Shown here in pieces: positions 1-9,194 of a DNA stretch of 49,636 bases. The DNA comes from Kiritimatiellia bacterium. Lineage in GTDB: Bacteria > Verrucomicrobiota > Kiritimatiellia > UBA8416 > JADHWI01. The notes below the pieces were generated by a model. That model did no database searches, was not told the origin of the DNA, and was given only the letters and a program-made list of their open reading frames with translations. The stretch lies in contig JADHWI010000015.1 in assembly GCA_016783565.1 (NCBI GenBank), positions 1 to 49,636 on the forward strand, in the 5' to 3' direction. The position numbers and the translations under genes are program-made. Position 1 is the stretch's first letter. Each line of letters begins with the position of its first letter.

Positions 1-2
1 AG

Positions 3-599
3 CCGTCGTGGTTGCCCACACGGGCCATTGACCTTGAGGTGGCCCCCCTCGTTGAAGAGGTGCCAGACAGCGTGCAGACTGAACTGGCGCCGGTATGGAT
101 TGCACCTTCGTTCTGGACCGTTGCCTCCTGGGTGGGTGCACTTCTGTTGGTGGTTGCGCTTGGATATCTTGTTTTCAGGCTCACCCGCCGCTTGCATAAG
201 GAAGCCGTGCTCCGACGTTTATCGCCGCGAGAGCGCGCCATGCGCGAGCTGGAGGAACTTCTACGCAAGCATCTCGTGGAGAACGATCAAGTCAAAGATT
301 TCTATGTCGAACTTACGATGATTGTCCGGCGTTATATTGAGCGCGCACATGGTGTACGGGCGCCGGAGCAAACAACTGAAGAGTTCTTGCTGGCGGTTCA
401 GGACGATGCCCGATTCGATGCAACGGTTGTCACGCGCTTGCGCACCTTCCTTGAGGCGGCGGACCTTGTAAAATTTGCGGCATATCATCCTGACGAGGCT
501 AATGTTGACGCGGCCACGCGCACGGCGCGCGAATATGTCGAAGCCGATGCCAAGGAATGCGAGCGCGCAGACGTTGAAAAGGCAGAGGAGGCAACGTGA
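3..599 (+). CDS. Bat-operon membrane protein, 5' end cut by window
   Basis: The reading frame is open to the left edge of the window, so the true start lies upstream and the protein is incomplete. One membrane segment (the stretch around FWTVASWVGALLLVV) is followed by a basic and then acidic cytoplasmic part with a helical region around YIERAHGVRAPEQTTEEFL. Proteins of this shape (DUF4381-like) commonly stand between a MoxR/DUF58 pair and the VWA proteins in aerotolerance operons. The stop TGA overlaps the next ATG by one base, so translation is probably coupled. The family assignment rests mainly on shape and position; its biochemical role is unknown. Confidence 0.6.
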   Translation, partial: PSWLPTRAIDLEVAPLVEEVPDSVQTELAPVWIAPSFWTVASWVGALLLVVALGYLVFRLTRRLHKEAVLRRLSPRERAMRELEELLRKHLVENDQVKDFYVELTMIVRRYIERAHGVRAPEQTTEEFLLAVQDDARFDATVVTRLRTFLEAADLVKFAAYHPDEANVDAATRTAREYVEADAKECERADVEKAEEAT

Positions 600-1645
600 T
601 GTTTCGCTTTGCCAACCCATTTTATTTCTTTCTGTTGCTGCCTGTGATTGCGGCGGGGTGGTTTGTGTATAGGCGGCGTTACCGGCAGGGGGTGCTCTAC
701 TCTATCACGCATCGGCTGGTTCCGCTGACCGTGACCTGGCGAACACGTGTCGCGGCGGTATTACCTGCGGTGACTGTGGCGGGATTGGCATTGCTGACCG
801 TTGCCCTTGCGCGCCCTCAAACAGTATTGTCACGCAGTCGTCGCACGAGCGACGCGGTCGCGGTTCACATGGTTGTGGACATGTCCGGATCTATGGAAGC
901 GTTGGACTTGTCGATTAAGACGCCTGCCGGCACGCGTTACCGAACACGACTGGATGCAGTAAAAGAAACCTTTTCTGAATTTATCGCACAGCGACCCGAT
1001 GATCTCATCGGGCTGGTAACGTTTGGTGGTTTTGCGACGACGCGCGTACCACTGACAATGGACCATCGTGCGTTGCAGCATGTTCTTGAGGGGGTTGAGA
1101 TTCCCTCGCCGTCCCGAGATCGTTCAGGACGTGTTATCAACGAAGAAGAGCTGATGACCGCCATTGGCGATGCGCTGGCAACTGCCTGCGCGAGGCTTGA
1201 GGATGCCGCACCGACGTCACGTATTATTGTGTTGCTCAGTGATGGCGAATCCAATACCGGCATCATTCCGCCGGAAAAAGCGATTGAGGTAGCCGAGGAA
1301 CTGGGCATCAAGGTTTACACCATTGGTGTCGGGTCCACTGGGCGCGCTCCGTTTAAAGCCCGCGACATGTCGGGGCGTGAAACCATTCATTATGCACATG
1401 TGGCGCTGGATGAGACCTTGCTGAAGAGCATCGCCGAGAAGACTGGAGGGCGCTATTTCAACGTGCGCGATCCCAAGGGATTGACCCGTGCCATGGAAGC
1501 CATCAACGACCTTGAGACTACCGAGGTAGAGCAGGATGTATATTACCAGTTCAATGAACGCTTCCCCTGGTTTCTGATGCCGGCTTTGTGCCTGGCGGTC
1601 GTTGGAATCGGCGCGAATATGGTGGTGACAAGAAGAGCGATGTAA
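599..1645 (+). CDS. batA: BatA-like VWA-domain membrane protein
   Basis: A 348-residue protein with two hydrophobic segments near the N-terminus, a von Willebrand factor A domain, and a C-terminal membrane helix (FLMPALCLAVVGIGANMVV). The metal-binding MIDAS motif is intact as DMSGS, followed by the conserved LLSDGESNTG segment. In Bacteroidetes and Leptospira, BatA and BatB form a membrane complex tied to stress tolerance; the partner here is unknown. I chose the ATG at 599 rather than the in-frame GTG at 596, because GAGGAGG at 584-590 is then spaced 8 nt away and the stop and start overlap as TGATG. Confidence 0.85.
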   Translation: MFRFANPFYFFLLLPVIAAGWFVYRRRYRQGVLYSITHRLVPLTVTWRTRVAAVLPAVTVAGLALLTVALARPQTVLSRSRRTSDAVAVHMVVDMSGSMEALDLSIKTPAGTRYRTRLDAVKETFSEFIAQRPDDLIGLVTFGGFATTRVPLTMDHRALQHVLEGVEIPSPSRDRSGRVINEEELMTAIGDALATACARLEDAAPTSRIIVLLSDGESNTGIIPPEKAIEVAEELGIKVYTIGVGSTGRAPFKARDMSGRETIHYAHVALDETLLKSIAEKTGGRYFNVRDPKGLTRAMEAINDLETTEVEQDVYYQFNERFPWFLMPALCLAVVGIGANMVVTRRAM

Positions 1646-1660
1646 TGGAGGAGACAAGCC

Positions 1661-1735
1661 GCCCTACAGAAGAGGTGAGTCTGTAGTAGTGGCTCCGCCT
1701 GCCACGGGTAGAGGGGAATCGTGGTGAGCGACAGG
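1661..1735. repeat. Palindromic repeat family A, copy 1
   Basis: This 75-bp stretch matches 24930-25003 closely over its whole length, including the exact block from tgccacgggtag through gaatcgtggtgagc. It starts with a small hairpin (CTACAG ... CTGTAG). It fills most of the only long gap inside the Bat operon, between the two VWA genes. REP-like or MITE-like in character; no coding function is seen. Confidence 0.75.
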
Positions 1736-1779
1736 ATGTACCGACAGCGATTGGATAAAGAGTAAACGTAGTAAGAATC

Positions 1780-4545
1780 ATGAGTGTAGAATTTGAATAT
1801 CCCTGGTTGCTGATACTGGTGTGGTTTGTGCCGGTTCTGGTGGTCTGGTGGGTTTTCTTGTGGAAACGGTCGGGGGAGACTCTTGCGCGTTTTATTGCGC
1901 CGGCATTGCAGCAAAAACTTTGTCCGGTACAGCACCGTGGTCGCACCATTTGGCAAATTGCATTGGTGGGTGCTGCTGTTTGCCTGATGGTGATTGCGGC
2001 AGCGCGCCCCAAGTGGGGAAAAAGCGAACAAACTTTGTTTACGCGTGGTCGCGATTTAATGATTACGCTGGATGTGTCACGCTCCATGCTGGCCAACGAC
2101 GTGCACCCCAGCCGACTGCAACGCGCCAAGACAGACATTCTGGACTTGATCCGGGAGCTGCGTGGAGATCGTGCCGGACTCATTGCTTTTCGACAGAAGG
2201 CGGTTCTCGTTTGCCCTTTGACCACGGACTATGCCTTCTTGCGACAGGCCGTGGATGCCGTGGATATCGACTCGGCTCCGCGTGGTGAAACGGATATTGG
2301 CGATGCGATCCATAAGGCACTGGATGCGTTCGAGGATGAATTGAATGCGCACAAAGCCATTATCCTGATCAGTGATGGCGAAGATTTGAGTGGTCGCGCG
2401 CTCGTTGAGGCAGAACGCGCCGCAGAAAAAGGCATTGTGATTTTCACGGTGGGCATTGGCGCAGCCGGTGGAACGCAGATTCCTGATCCGGCAAATCCCG
2501 GTTCCTACTTTTCTTATCAGGGTTCCAATATCGTAACACGTCTTAACAATGAAACGCTTTACAACATTGCCAAGATGACGGGTGGTGCTTACATCCCGGT
2601 GGCCACATCAGGAATGGCCGGGACCACGCTGGGGACGATTTATGACAACCATCTTCGTCGTGTTGCAGCTCAGGAGCTGGAGGAAACATTACAGAGCCGA
2701 TTGATTGAGCGTTACCAGTTATTTCTGCTGCCGGCTTTCCTGTTGTTATTGGCTGCCTGTTGTTTCAGTCGCGGCCGCTTGCGTGTCCGTTCGATATCTG
2801 CAGCATCTGCATCTGACGAGTCGAGATTATCCACTTCAATAGGGCCTGCGAAACTCAAAAACCTGTCGCCACCGAAGCAAGCGATCAAGTCACTGAGTCT
2901 GTTGATCTGCATGGTGCTTGCGTGCCGGCAAGTTGCTGCAGATGGGACCAACACGGTAGCTTCCACCAATGCTATCGTTGAAGCATCTGTCGAGGAACCA
3001 CCTGGGGCGGCGGGTCGATCCGGTGCGCGTGCGGCTCAGCGACTTTATCGCCTGGGCATGTATGAGAAAGCAGCCAAAGCTTTCATGGATTCCGCACGCG
3101 GCAGCGGACGTTCTCTTGAGCGCAATGCCCGTTACAATGCGGCCATTGCGTATTACAAAGCGGGTAATTTCGAAAAGGCGGCAGAGACCCTGTCGGTACT
3201 TGATGCGCAACGCGCTAAAGTAGATTCCGAAGTGGCTATGGGGCTTGGCAGTGCATTACATGCGCAGGCCCTGGAGCAGCAGGAAGAGACGGCCGATGCT
3301 TTTGAAAAGAAGGCGGAGCTGCTGACGGCTTCCGCCGAGGCATTCAAACTGGCGGCTCGCGAGGGTAATCGCCCGGCGGCTTCCGGGAACCTGGCACATC
3401 TGGTTGAGCAACTTCCGAAGCTTAAGACCGAGGCAAAAATTGCACGGCTCAACGAAACATATCAGAAACAGGGGCCGTTTGATCTCATTGCAAAGATGCT
3501 CCTGGGTCAGCGCGACATTAATGAGAAACTTCAGATTGCAAACACCAACGATCTGCCGCAGCGGATTCGAGCGCTGGAGAGCCTGGCGGAAAAGCAGGAT
3601 GCTAACGCAGACCTGTGGATTCCGTTGAAGGGTAAGCTGCTCTCCGCTCTGGCGCAGCAGGGAGACTCCGAAGAACTGCAGCAGCAGATGGCTCGAATGG
3701 CTGAGGGTATTGAGCTTACGCGTGACAGTATGCAGGGTACCGCGCGCATGATGCGCGACGCGCGAGTGGATGATGCGAATGCAGCGCGTGTGGATGAAAA
3801 CGCTGTCTATGGATTTTGGAAGATGCTGGCTCCTTGTTCTCCCGTTGTCGAGGAAGCGCTTGCACGACAGACCAATGCGATTCAGGAAACTACGCGCGGC
3901 TTGATGGATGTTACAGTGGCCCAGGAAGCGTTGCCGACAGCGCTTAATGATCAGGTGGAAACCAAGGCACTGACAGATCTTTTTATTGAACGATTTGAAG
4001 TGGAGTTTCCGGAGAATCCCCCCCGGCAGCAGATGCCTGCCGTGCAGGGTCAAGCCGGTGCACCGCAGGCCGAAGCGCCGCAACTCACTCCTGAAGACCG
4101 TGCGAAAATCAAGGACCTTGCGGCCCAGGCTTCGCTGAAACAGGAGGAGGCCTTCGAGAAACTGAGTAAGGGCGATGCCGGAGCGGCGCTTGTTGAAGAA
4201 GAGGCCAGTCACGAGTTGCTGAAACAGATTCACGAATTGCTACCCAGGCAGCAACAACAGCAACAGGGCGAGGATCAACAGGAACAGCAGCAGGGCGAGG
4301 AAGAGCAGCAAGAACAGCAGGGCGAGGAAGAGCAGCAGGAGCAACAACCAGAAGAACAACAGGGCGAAGAGCAACAAGAGGAAGAGCAACAACCAGAGGA
4401 GCAGGAAGGCGCTGAGACCAATGCCCTGCCGGAAGATGTGAAGGAGTTGCTCAAAAAGGCCCTGGAACGGGAACAGGAACATGCTGCCGAGAAGCGACGT
4501 CAGAACCGTATGATTCCAATGCTTCCACACGAGAAAGACTGGTGA
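1780..4545 (+). CDS. batB: BatB-BatC fusion: VWA domain plus TPR region with Gln/Glu-rich tail
   Basis: At 921 residues this is far longer than a usual BatB (about 320-340). Residues 1-330 are BatB-like: two N-terminal hydrophobic segments, a VWA domain with the MIDAS motif DVSRS, the ILISDGEDLSG strand, and a closing helix near LFLLPAFLLLLAAC. A second hydrophobic stretch (SLLICMVLACRQVAA, about residues 371-385) looks like a former signal peptide. It is followed by TPR-like helices (AAQRLYRLGMYEKAAKAF, YNAAIAYYKAGNFEKAAE) as in BatC. Residues 822-880 are almost entirely Gln and Glu. The gene overlaps the next start. The reading frame is continuous, so this is a real fusion unless the assembly is wrong. 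TPR position and tail suggest a protein-binding arm outside the membrane (inference). Confidence 0.85.
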   Translation: MSVEFEYPWLLILVWFVPVLVVWWVFLWKRSGETLARFIAPALQQKLCPVQHRGRTIWQIALVGAAVCLMVIAAARPKWGKSEQTLFTRGRDLMITLDVSRSMLANDVHPSRLQRAKTDILDLIRELRGDRAGLIAFRQKAVLVCPLTTDYAFLRQAVDAVDIDSAPRGETDIGDAIHKALDAFEDELNAHKAIILISDGEDLSGRALVEAERAAEKGIVIFTVGIGAAGGTQIPDPANPGSYFSYQGSNIVTRLNNETLYNIAKMTGGAYIPVATSGMAGTTLGTIYDNHLRRVAAQELEETLQSRLIERYQLFLLPAFLLLLAACCFSRGRLRVRSISAASASDESRLSTSIGPAKLKNLSPPKQAIKSLSLLICMVLACRQVAADGTNTVASTNAIVEASVEEPPGAAGRSGARAAQRLYRLGMYEKAAKAFMDSARGSGRSLERNARYNAAIAYYKAGNFEKAAETLSVLDAQRAKVDSEVAMGLGSALHAQALEQQEETADAFEKKAELLTASAEAFKLAAREGNRPAASGNLAHLVEQLPKLKTEAKIARLNETYQKQGPFDLIAKMLLGQRDINEKLQIANTNDLPQRIRALESLAEKQDANADLWIPLKGKLLSALAQQGDSEELQQQMARMAEGIELTRDSMQGTARMMRDARVDDANAARVDENAVYGFWKMLAPCSPVVEEALARQTNAIQETTRGLMDVTVAQEALPTALNDQVETKALTDLFIERFEVEFPENPPRQQMPAVQGQAGAPQAEAPQLTPEDRAKIKDLAAQASLKQEEAFEKLSKGDAGAALVEEEASHELLKQIHELLPRQQQQQQGEDQQEQQQGEEEQQEQQGEEEQQEQQPEEQQGEEQQEEEQQPEEQEGAETNALPEDVKELLKKALEREQEHAAEKRRQNRMIPMLPHEKDW

Positions 4546-7154
4546 TGTGCATGCGATGGCCCGCAACAGTCTTTGCCGCACTGACGGCGATCAGCTTGAT
4601 CGTGCCTGTGGCCTGTGCAGCGGATGAGGTGTCTTTTACGGTTGAAGCCAGCCGCAACAAGGTATACCTGGGCGAAAGCGTGATTCTCTCTGTGCGTGTT
4701 CGCGGAATGGATAAAGCGGATGTTCAGCCGGATCTATCCGCCATTAAGAATTGTCAGGTCCGCAGCCTGGGTACACGCAGCGAAAGTCAGCAGAGTATTT
4801 CCATCATTAACGGACGCATGACACGCACCGCGGTTTATGGCCGGCTTTTTCAATATGAAGTGACGCCGCAAAAAACGGGTAATGTTCTGGCCGGACCCAT
4901 TGCGCTGAAGAGTAAAGGCAATGTGATTCGCAAGGGCGGTCCGGTGATAACCGTCATCGGTGTCGAGCATCAGGACTTGGTATTGATTGATGTGACGGTT
5001 TCCAAGCAGTCGGTGCTGATCGATGAGCCTTTTAATGTCACGGTGAAGTTGCAGCTTAAAGCGCTGAAAGGACGTTTTGCGCAGGTAGACCCACTTGCGC
5101 CCAATGCCCCTCCGGGTCTTAGCATTCCCTATTTGGATCAGACGTTTGAGAATCTCATTATGCCGGATTCGCGTGAGATTCTGCAGCCGTTACTGGTGCA
5201 GCGAGGAGATCAACCGGGCATTTATATTAATGACACAACATTGCGTCGTGATCCGTTTGACAGCTTTTTTGATTTCGGCCCCGGGCGACGTTCGCAGAAA
5301 GCAAAATTTTCGCTTCAGCGTCGTGCGGTGCAGCACGATGGACAGCCGTATTGGGCATACACGTTGACAACGTCTTACACGCCGAAGGACGAAGGAGCGC
5401 ATACGTTTGGCCCGGTGCTCTTCAAGGGTCCGATAGTCACTAGTGTAACCGCCGGTGGGCGTGCGAGCACGCGCGATATCTTTGCCGTGGGTGCGGCGGC
5501 GGAGGTGCGTGTGGTTCCACCACCGGAGGCGGATCGCCCCGGTTCCTATGTGGGTGTTCTGGGAACAGATTTACGGGTCACGGCCACGTTGGATGCGCAA
5601 ACCTGTAATGTGGGTGATCCGCTCAAGTTGACGCTGAGTGTGTCGGGTGCTGTGAATCTGGACAAGCTGCGTCCGCCTCCCATATGGGACCAGGAGGATC
5701 TGACCCGGCTGTTTCGGTTGTATGAAGACACGCTACAGACACAACGCGACGGTGAGTCAGTTGTGTACACGATGACGATTCGTCCGCTTATGGCAGGCAC
5801 CATTGAATTACCGCCGCTTGAAGCCGCTTATTACAATACTGTTCAGGACGCGTATGAAGTGGTTCGCACGGCACCGATTCCTTTGCGTGTTAACGAAGCG
5901 GAGGTGCTTCATATTGATGATGTATTGAATCTTGCATCGGAACCCAGTGGTGGCGAGGGGGCGGATCAGCTTACGCGGCGGCAATCAATGGCGCCCATTA
6001 CTGTGGACGCACGGGGAGCGCGGCGCGAAGCCCTGATGCGGCGTCATGTTGTCTTGCCCATAGCCTTAGCGGGTCCTGGTTGCTACCTGCTGAGTGTGCT
6101 GGTGGGTGGATTACGAAAGGTGCAACAGCGTGCCAGGCGTACGCGCAAACCGCGAGGTGCACTGGCCGTGGCCATGCACACGGTGACCCGTGTACAGTGT
6201 GATGCAGACACGGCAATTGACGCGCGAGCCAGAGCTTTGGCCGCAGCCATGCGTCAGTATGTGGCGGATCGTTTTGAGATGGCCGCAGGGTTAACTCCGG
6301 ATGAGAGCGCGGATGTGCTGCAGAAAGCCGGTGTCGAGGCAGATACCGTTTCCGAATATCGTCAGTTGCTCAAGGACCTTGTGGATCTCGCGTTTGGTGG
6401 AGGTGCAGATCATAGCGCCATTCAGGTTGCAGAACGATTCGGCAAGGTGGGCAGCGTTCTCAAAGCGGTGGATGCGCAGCGACGAAAGCCGGTTCAGGGT
6501 CATCGTGCTTTGCGCTCACTGTTGTTCTTCGTGCTTTGTTTTTCTTTGCTGAGTACTGGCGCTCAGGCTGTTGCGGGCAACAGGCAGGCAGTTTTTCAGT
6601 GGAGTCATGCCAACCAGAGTATGGCGGCTGCCGTCAGTGCTGCGGATTTTCAAACGGCGGCTCATCAGTATCGTATGATGATCGATAGTGATCTTCGGAA
6701 CGGCTATCTTTTTTATAATCATGCGGTTGCGTTGTTGCTTTCGGAACAGTATGACGCCGCACAGCGTAGCATTCTGAGGGCTGAGCGCAGGCTGGGCACG
6801 ACGCCGGAAATTCAGCGTGTTTTGCAGTTGGCATTGGCGGGGCACCAGGAGAGCATGCCGGCGTTGCCCTGGTATCGTATCCCACTTTTCTGGCATTATG
6901 GATTGCCCTGCGCGCTTCGCGCCACCGCGTTGGCTTGCGCGTTTTCCCTGCTGTGGATAGTTCTCGTCATTCGTCGCTATCGAAAATGGATCTGGACGCA
7001 ATCCCTGGCAGTCGCGCTGGTTTGTGTTACTGCGTTGCTGGGGAGCAGTGTGCTGGCGTCTTTCTACGCAGAATGGAAGGCTGACCGTGTGAGCGAGATG
7101 GAACGTGCTATTGTGACGGAAGTCACTTCTCTTCCCGGGGAGGGCACACCATGA
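4545..7154 (+). CDS. batD: BatD protein with C-terminal TPR (BatE-like) module
   Basis: An 869-residue protein. A signal peptide (ending near VPVACAAD) precedes the repeated beta-sandwich modules of the BatD/oxygen-tolerance family, up to about residue 495. A membrane helix (about 505-525) and a basic cytoplasmic helical part follow. A second signal-like segment (LLFFVLCFSLLSTGAQA, about 655-675) then leads into a TPR-like part (YLFYNHAVALLLSEQYDAA) and two more membrane helices. That last block resembles the N-terminal part of BatE without its SH3 domain. The start overlaps the upstream stop as TGATG; a GTG three bases earlier is also possible. It ends in an ATGA overlap with the next gene, so the operon is tightly coupled. 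Confidence 0.8.
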   Translation: MCMRWPATVFAALTAISLIVPVACAADEVSFTVEASRNKVYLGESVILSVRVRGMDKADVQPDLSAIKNCQVRSLGTRSESQQSISIINGRMTRTAVYGRLFQYEVTPQKTGNVLAGPIALKSKGNVIRKGGPVITVIGVEHQDLVLIDVTVSKQSVLIDEPFNVTVKLQLKALKGRFAQVDPLAPNAPPGLSIPYLDQTFENLIMPDSREILQPLLVQRGDQPGIYINDTTLRRDPFDSFFDFGPGRRSQKAKFSLQRRAVQHDGQPYWAYTLTTSYTPKDEGAHTFGPVLFKGPIVTSVTAGGRASTRDIFAVGAAAEVRVVPPPEADRPGSYVGVLGTDLRVTATLDAQTCNVGDPLKLTLSVSGAVNLDKLRPPPIWDQEDLTRLFRLYEDTLQTQRDGESVVYTMTIRPLMAGTIELPPLEAAYYNTVQDAYEVVRTAPIPLRVNEAEVLHIDDVLNLASEPSGGEGADQLTRRQSMAPITVDARGARREALMRRHVVLPIALAGPGCYLLSVLVGGLRKVQQRARRTRKPRGALAVAMHTVTRVQCDADTAIDARARALAAAMRQYVADRFEMAAGLTPDESADVLQKAGVEADTVSEYRQLLKDLVDLAFGGGADHSAIQVAERFGKVGSVLKAVDAQRRKPVQGHRALRSLLFFVLCFSLLSTGAQAVAGNRQAVFQWSHANQSMAAAVSAADFQTAAHQYRMMIDSDLRNGYLFYNHAVALLLSEQYDAAQRSILRAERRLGTTPEIQRVLQLALAGHQESMPALPWYRIPLFWHYGLPCALRATALACAFSLLWIVLVIRRYRKWIWTQSLAVALVCVTALLGSSVLASFYAEWKADRVSEMERAIVTEVTSLPGEGTP

Positions 7155-8434
7155 AGACGCGATTACGGATAATTTCGATGGGTCTGGCATTACTGGTTCA
7201 CTCCGCCATCATTGGTCATGCACAAGCGCCGACACCGAGCAGTACGGACAGCGGTAGTGTTACGGCATTTATCGAAATCTCGCGACCGCATGTATATCGA
7301 AATGAGATTTTTGATCTGACCTTTGTGATCGAATCTTACGGTGTGCAGCTTGCACAAGAGATGCAGCTTCAATCGGGTCCTGAAAAGGGGCGCTTGATTC
7401 TGGGTGATTTCGTGGGGCTTCCCGAGGAACAGAGCATTCGCAACAGGAAGGTATTTTTTCGTCGTCGTTTTCGTTGCACGGCCAGGGTCACACAGGCCGG
7501 AAAGCTGGTGATTGCACCATCTTTGCGCGTGATAAGACGTCAACGTGTACGGGCATTCATTGGGACGGCCTGGCGCGAGATTCCGCAACTTCTTGCGGTG
7601 AAGCCTCATACACTTAGTGTCAAATCCATACCGGAGAAGCCGCAGCCGGAAGCCTGGTCCGGGGCTGTTGGCGTGTTTGATCTGACGGTAAACGCTACGC
7701 CGAAGGTTGTGTCTCCGGGAGACCTGATTACGCTGCGCACGGAGATTAAGGGCAGGGGATATACCGAGGCTATACGACTCCCTAACGTGATAACCGCTTC
7801 TGATTTCAAGGCCTACGAACCCAAACTTGAGCGTGACACGGCGGAAAGTCGCATCGTGACACAAATCATTATTCCGCAGAGTACAAATGCGGTTGCCGTT
7901 CCGCCGGTGAGCTTTTGTTTTTTCGATCCAATACGAGGACAATTTAGAACGGCTACAGAGGGGCCTTTCCCTCTCACCTTTCAGAATAAGACCATTGCTT
8001 CGGTTGAACGCTTTACTCCGGATGAAGGGTCAGGCAGCGATGTCATGCCCGGGGATACGGATCAGGATACGCGAGAATCGATGCGTAGGGTGATTCTCGC
8101 TCTGGGAGTTGGCCTGGTGGTTTTGTGCGGCGTGGCATGCGGGATCAACGTGTTTCGGCGTCGTTACGTGCGTATGGTTCTCTGGTTATGTGGAGCGCTT
8201 CTGTGCGTGGGTATGCTGTGGCAACTGCACTCCAGCACGCTGTGGCACCCGGAAGGGCAGCTTCTCACGCGTGATACACCGGCCCGTGTAGCGCCATCCC
8301 CAAGGGCCTTAATCTGTACGGAGTTATCCGAAGGCGCTGATGTCAGCATCATTGAGCAGCACGGCGCATGGGTACGTGTCCGCCACAAAGATAGTGGTGG
8401 CTGGATACCGCTGGATACCATTGCATCTGAGTAG
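7151..8434 (+). CDS. BatD-like secreted/membrane protein with C-terminal SH3 domain
   Basis: A 427-residue protein with a signal peptide (cleavage near IIGHAQA), then BatD-like beta-sandwich modules (FIEISRPHVYRNEIFDLTF and a second one near VNATPKVVSPGDLITL). Two adjacent membrane helices (about residues 315-360) follow, then a bacterial SH3 domain at the end (ARVAPSPRALICTELSEG, VRVRHKDSGGWIP). The SH3 piece is what the preceding BatD-TPR protein lacks compared with BatE, so BatE parts appear to be split between the two genes. The start has a strong upstream GGGGAGGG and an ATGA overlap. It is the last gene of the operon. Confidence 0.7.
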   Translation: MKTRLRIISMGLALLVHSAIIGHAQAPTPSSTDSGSVTAFIEISRPHVYRNEIFDLTFVIESYGVQLAQEMQLQSGPEKGRLILGDFVGLPEEQSIRNRKVFFRRRFRCTARVTQAGKLVIAPSLRVIRRQRVRAFIGTAWREIPQLLAVKPHTLSVKSIPEKPQPEAWSGAVGVFDLTVNATPKVVSPGDLITLRTEIKGRGYTEAIRLPNVITASDFKAYEPKLERDTAESRIVTQIIIPQSTNAVAVPPVSFCFFDPIRGQFRTATEGPFPLTFQNKTIASVERFTPDEGSGSDVMPGDTDQDTRESMRRVILALGVGLVVLCGVACGINVFRRRYVRMVLWLCGALLCVGMLWQLHSSTLWHPEGQLLTRDTPARVAPSPRALICTELSEGADVSIIEQHGAWVRVRHKDSGGWIPLDTIASE

Positions 8435-8544
8435 TCACCCTCCAAGCGCTTCATTTTTCATCTGCGAGCTGCTCATGGAGGGCGAGACCATGCATGCTGC
8501 TTGGCAAGGTCCCTTCGAGCCATATTAAGTGTTTTGGTTTCTTG

Positions 8545-8572
8545 TTGATATATGTGTTTGACCTTGTACTAT
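8545..8572 (+). promoter_or_regulatory. Candidate sigma-70 promoter for nrfHA
   Basis: TTGATA (8545-8550) and TACTAT (8567-8572) are separated by 16 nt, about 110 nt before the nrfH start. Downstream an inverted repeat AGCAAT/ATTGCT lies at 8602-8618. No clear FNR or NsrR site was recognised in the 247-bp gap. The call rests on hexamer similarity only. Confidence 0.3.
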
Positions 8573-8681
8573 CAGGGCTTGAGAGAGTTTAGGTGGTGTC
8601 AAGCAATCCGCAATTGCTGTAATACTGCAGCGAATGCCTGAACCGTTTGGTCGACAATCGGCCGAATATAAGGAACGCATC

Positions 8682-9194
8682 ATGGTCCTGGATCGGAAGG
8701 CTACGATATTGGCGGTACTTCTGGGACTGTTGATAGGCAGCGGAGCGTTCACTTTCAAGTATGCTGAAGGCTTGTCTTACTTCAGTACAGATCCCAAGGC
8801 GTGCGTCAACTGTCACATTATGACTCCGCAGTACGAGTCCTGGCTGAAGTCGAGTCATCATGCTGTTGCGACTTGTGTGGATTGTCATCTTCCGCATACC
8901 TTTGTGGGCAAGTATATCGCCAAGGCTGAGAACGGTTATCATCATTCCAAGGCTTTCACATTTCAGAATTTTCACGAGCCGATTATGATTAAGAAGAAGA
9001 ACCTGGGAATTCTCCAGCGCAACTGCGTGGAGTGTCATCTCGATATGGTTCATGAGCTTTTCAAGAGAGAGATAACCAATCCGGATGCGGTCAGTTGCGT
9101 CCATTGTCATGCCTCGGTCGGCCATGGTGCGCTACCGACGGGTATTGGCGGTGCGGATCATGGAGAGGCCAGAGAAAGGAAGAATCATGAATAA
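8682..9194 (+). CDS. nrfH: Cytochrome c nitrite reductase small subunit, tetraheme quinol dehydrogenase
   Basis: NrfH anchors NrfA to the membrane and passes electrons from menaquinol to it for reduction of nitrite to ammonium. The 170-residue protein has one N-terminal membrane helix ([17 protein letters not shown]) and four heme-binding motifs: CVNCH, CVDCH, CVECH and CVHCH. The Met after the first motif (CVNCHIM) matches the unusual first-heme ligand of the family. I chose ATG 8682 over the upstream in-frame ATG at 8634, because AAGGA at 8670-8674 is correctly spaced and the protein then has the usual NrfH length. It overlaps nrfA by 8 nt. Confidence 0.93.
   Translation: MVLDRKATILAVLLGLLIGSGAFTFKYAEGLSYFSTDPKACVNCHIMTPQYESWLKSSHHAVATCVDCHLPHTFVGKYIAKAENGYHHSKAFTFQNFHEPIMIKKKNLGILQRNCVECHLDMVHELFKREITNPDAVSCVHCHASVGHGALPTGIGGADHGEARERKNHE

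Noticed and set aside
3256-4233. A 325-codon open frame on the minus strand, and a Leu-rich one at 4240-4581
   Set aside because: They are shadows of the BatB-BatC gene; the Leu-rich one is the reverse of the Gln/Glu tract. Neither has recognisable motifs.
7190-7942. A 250-codon open frame on the minus strand
   Set aside because: It lies opposite the BatD-like gene and is rich in Arg, His and Cys without a pattern, as expected of a shadow.
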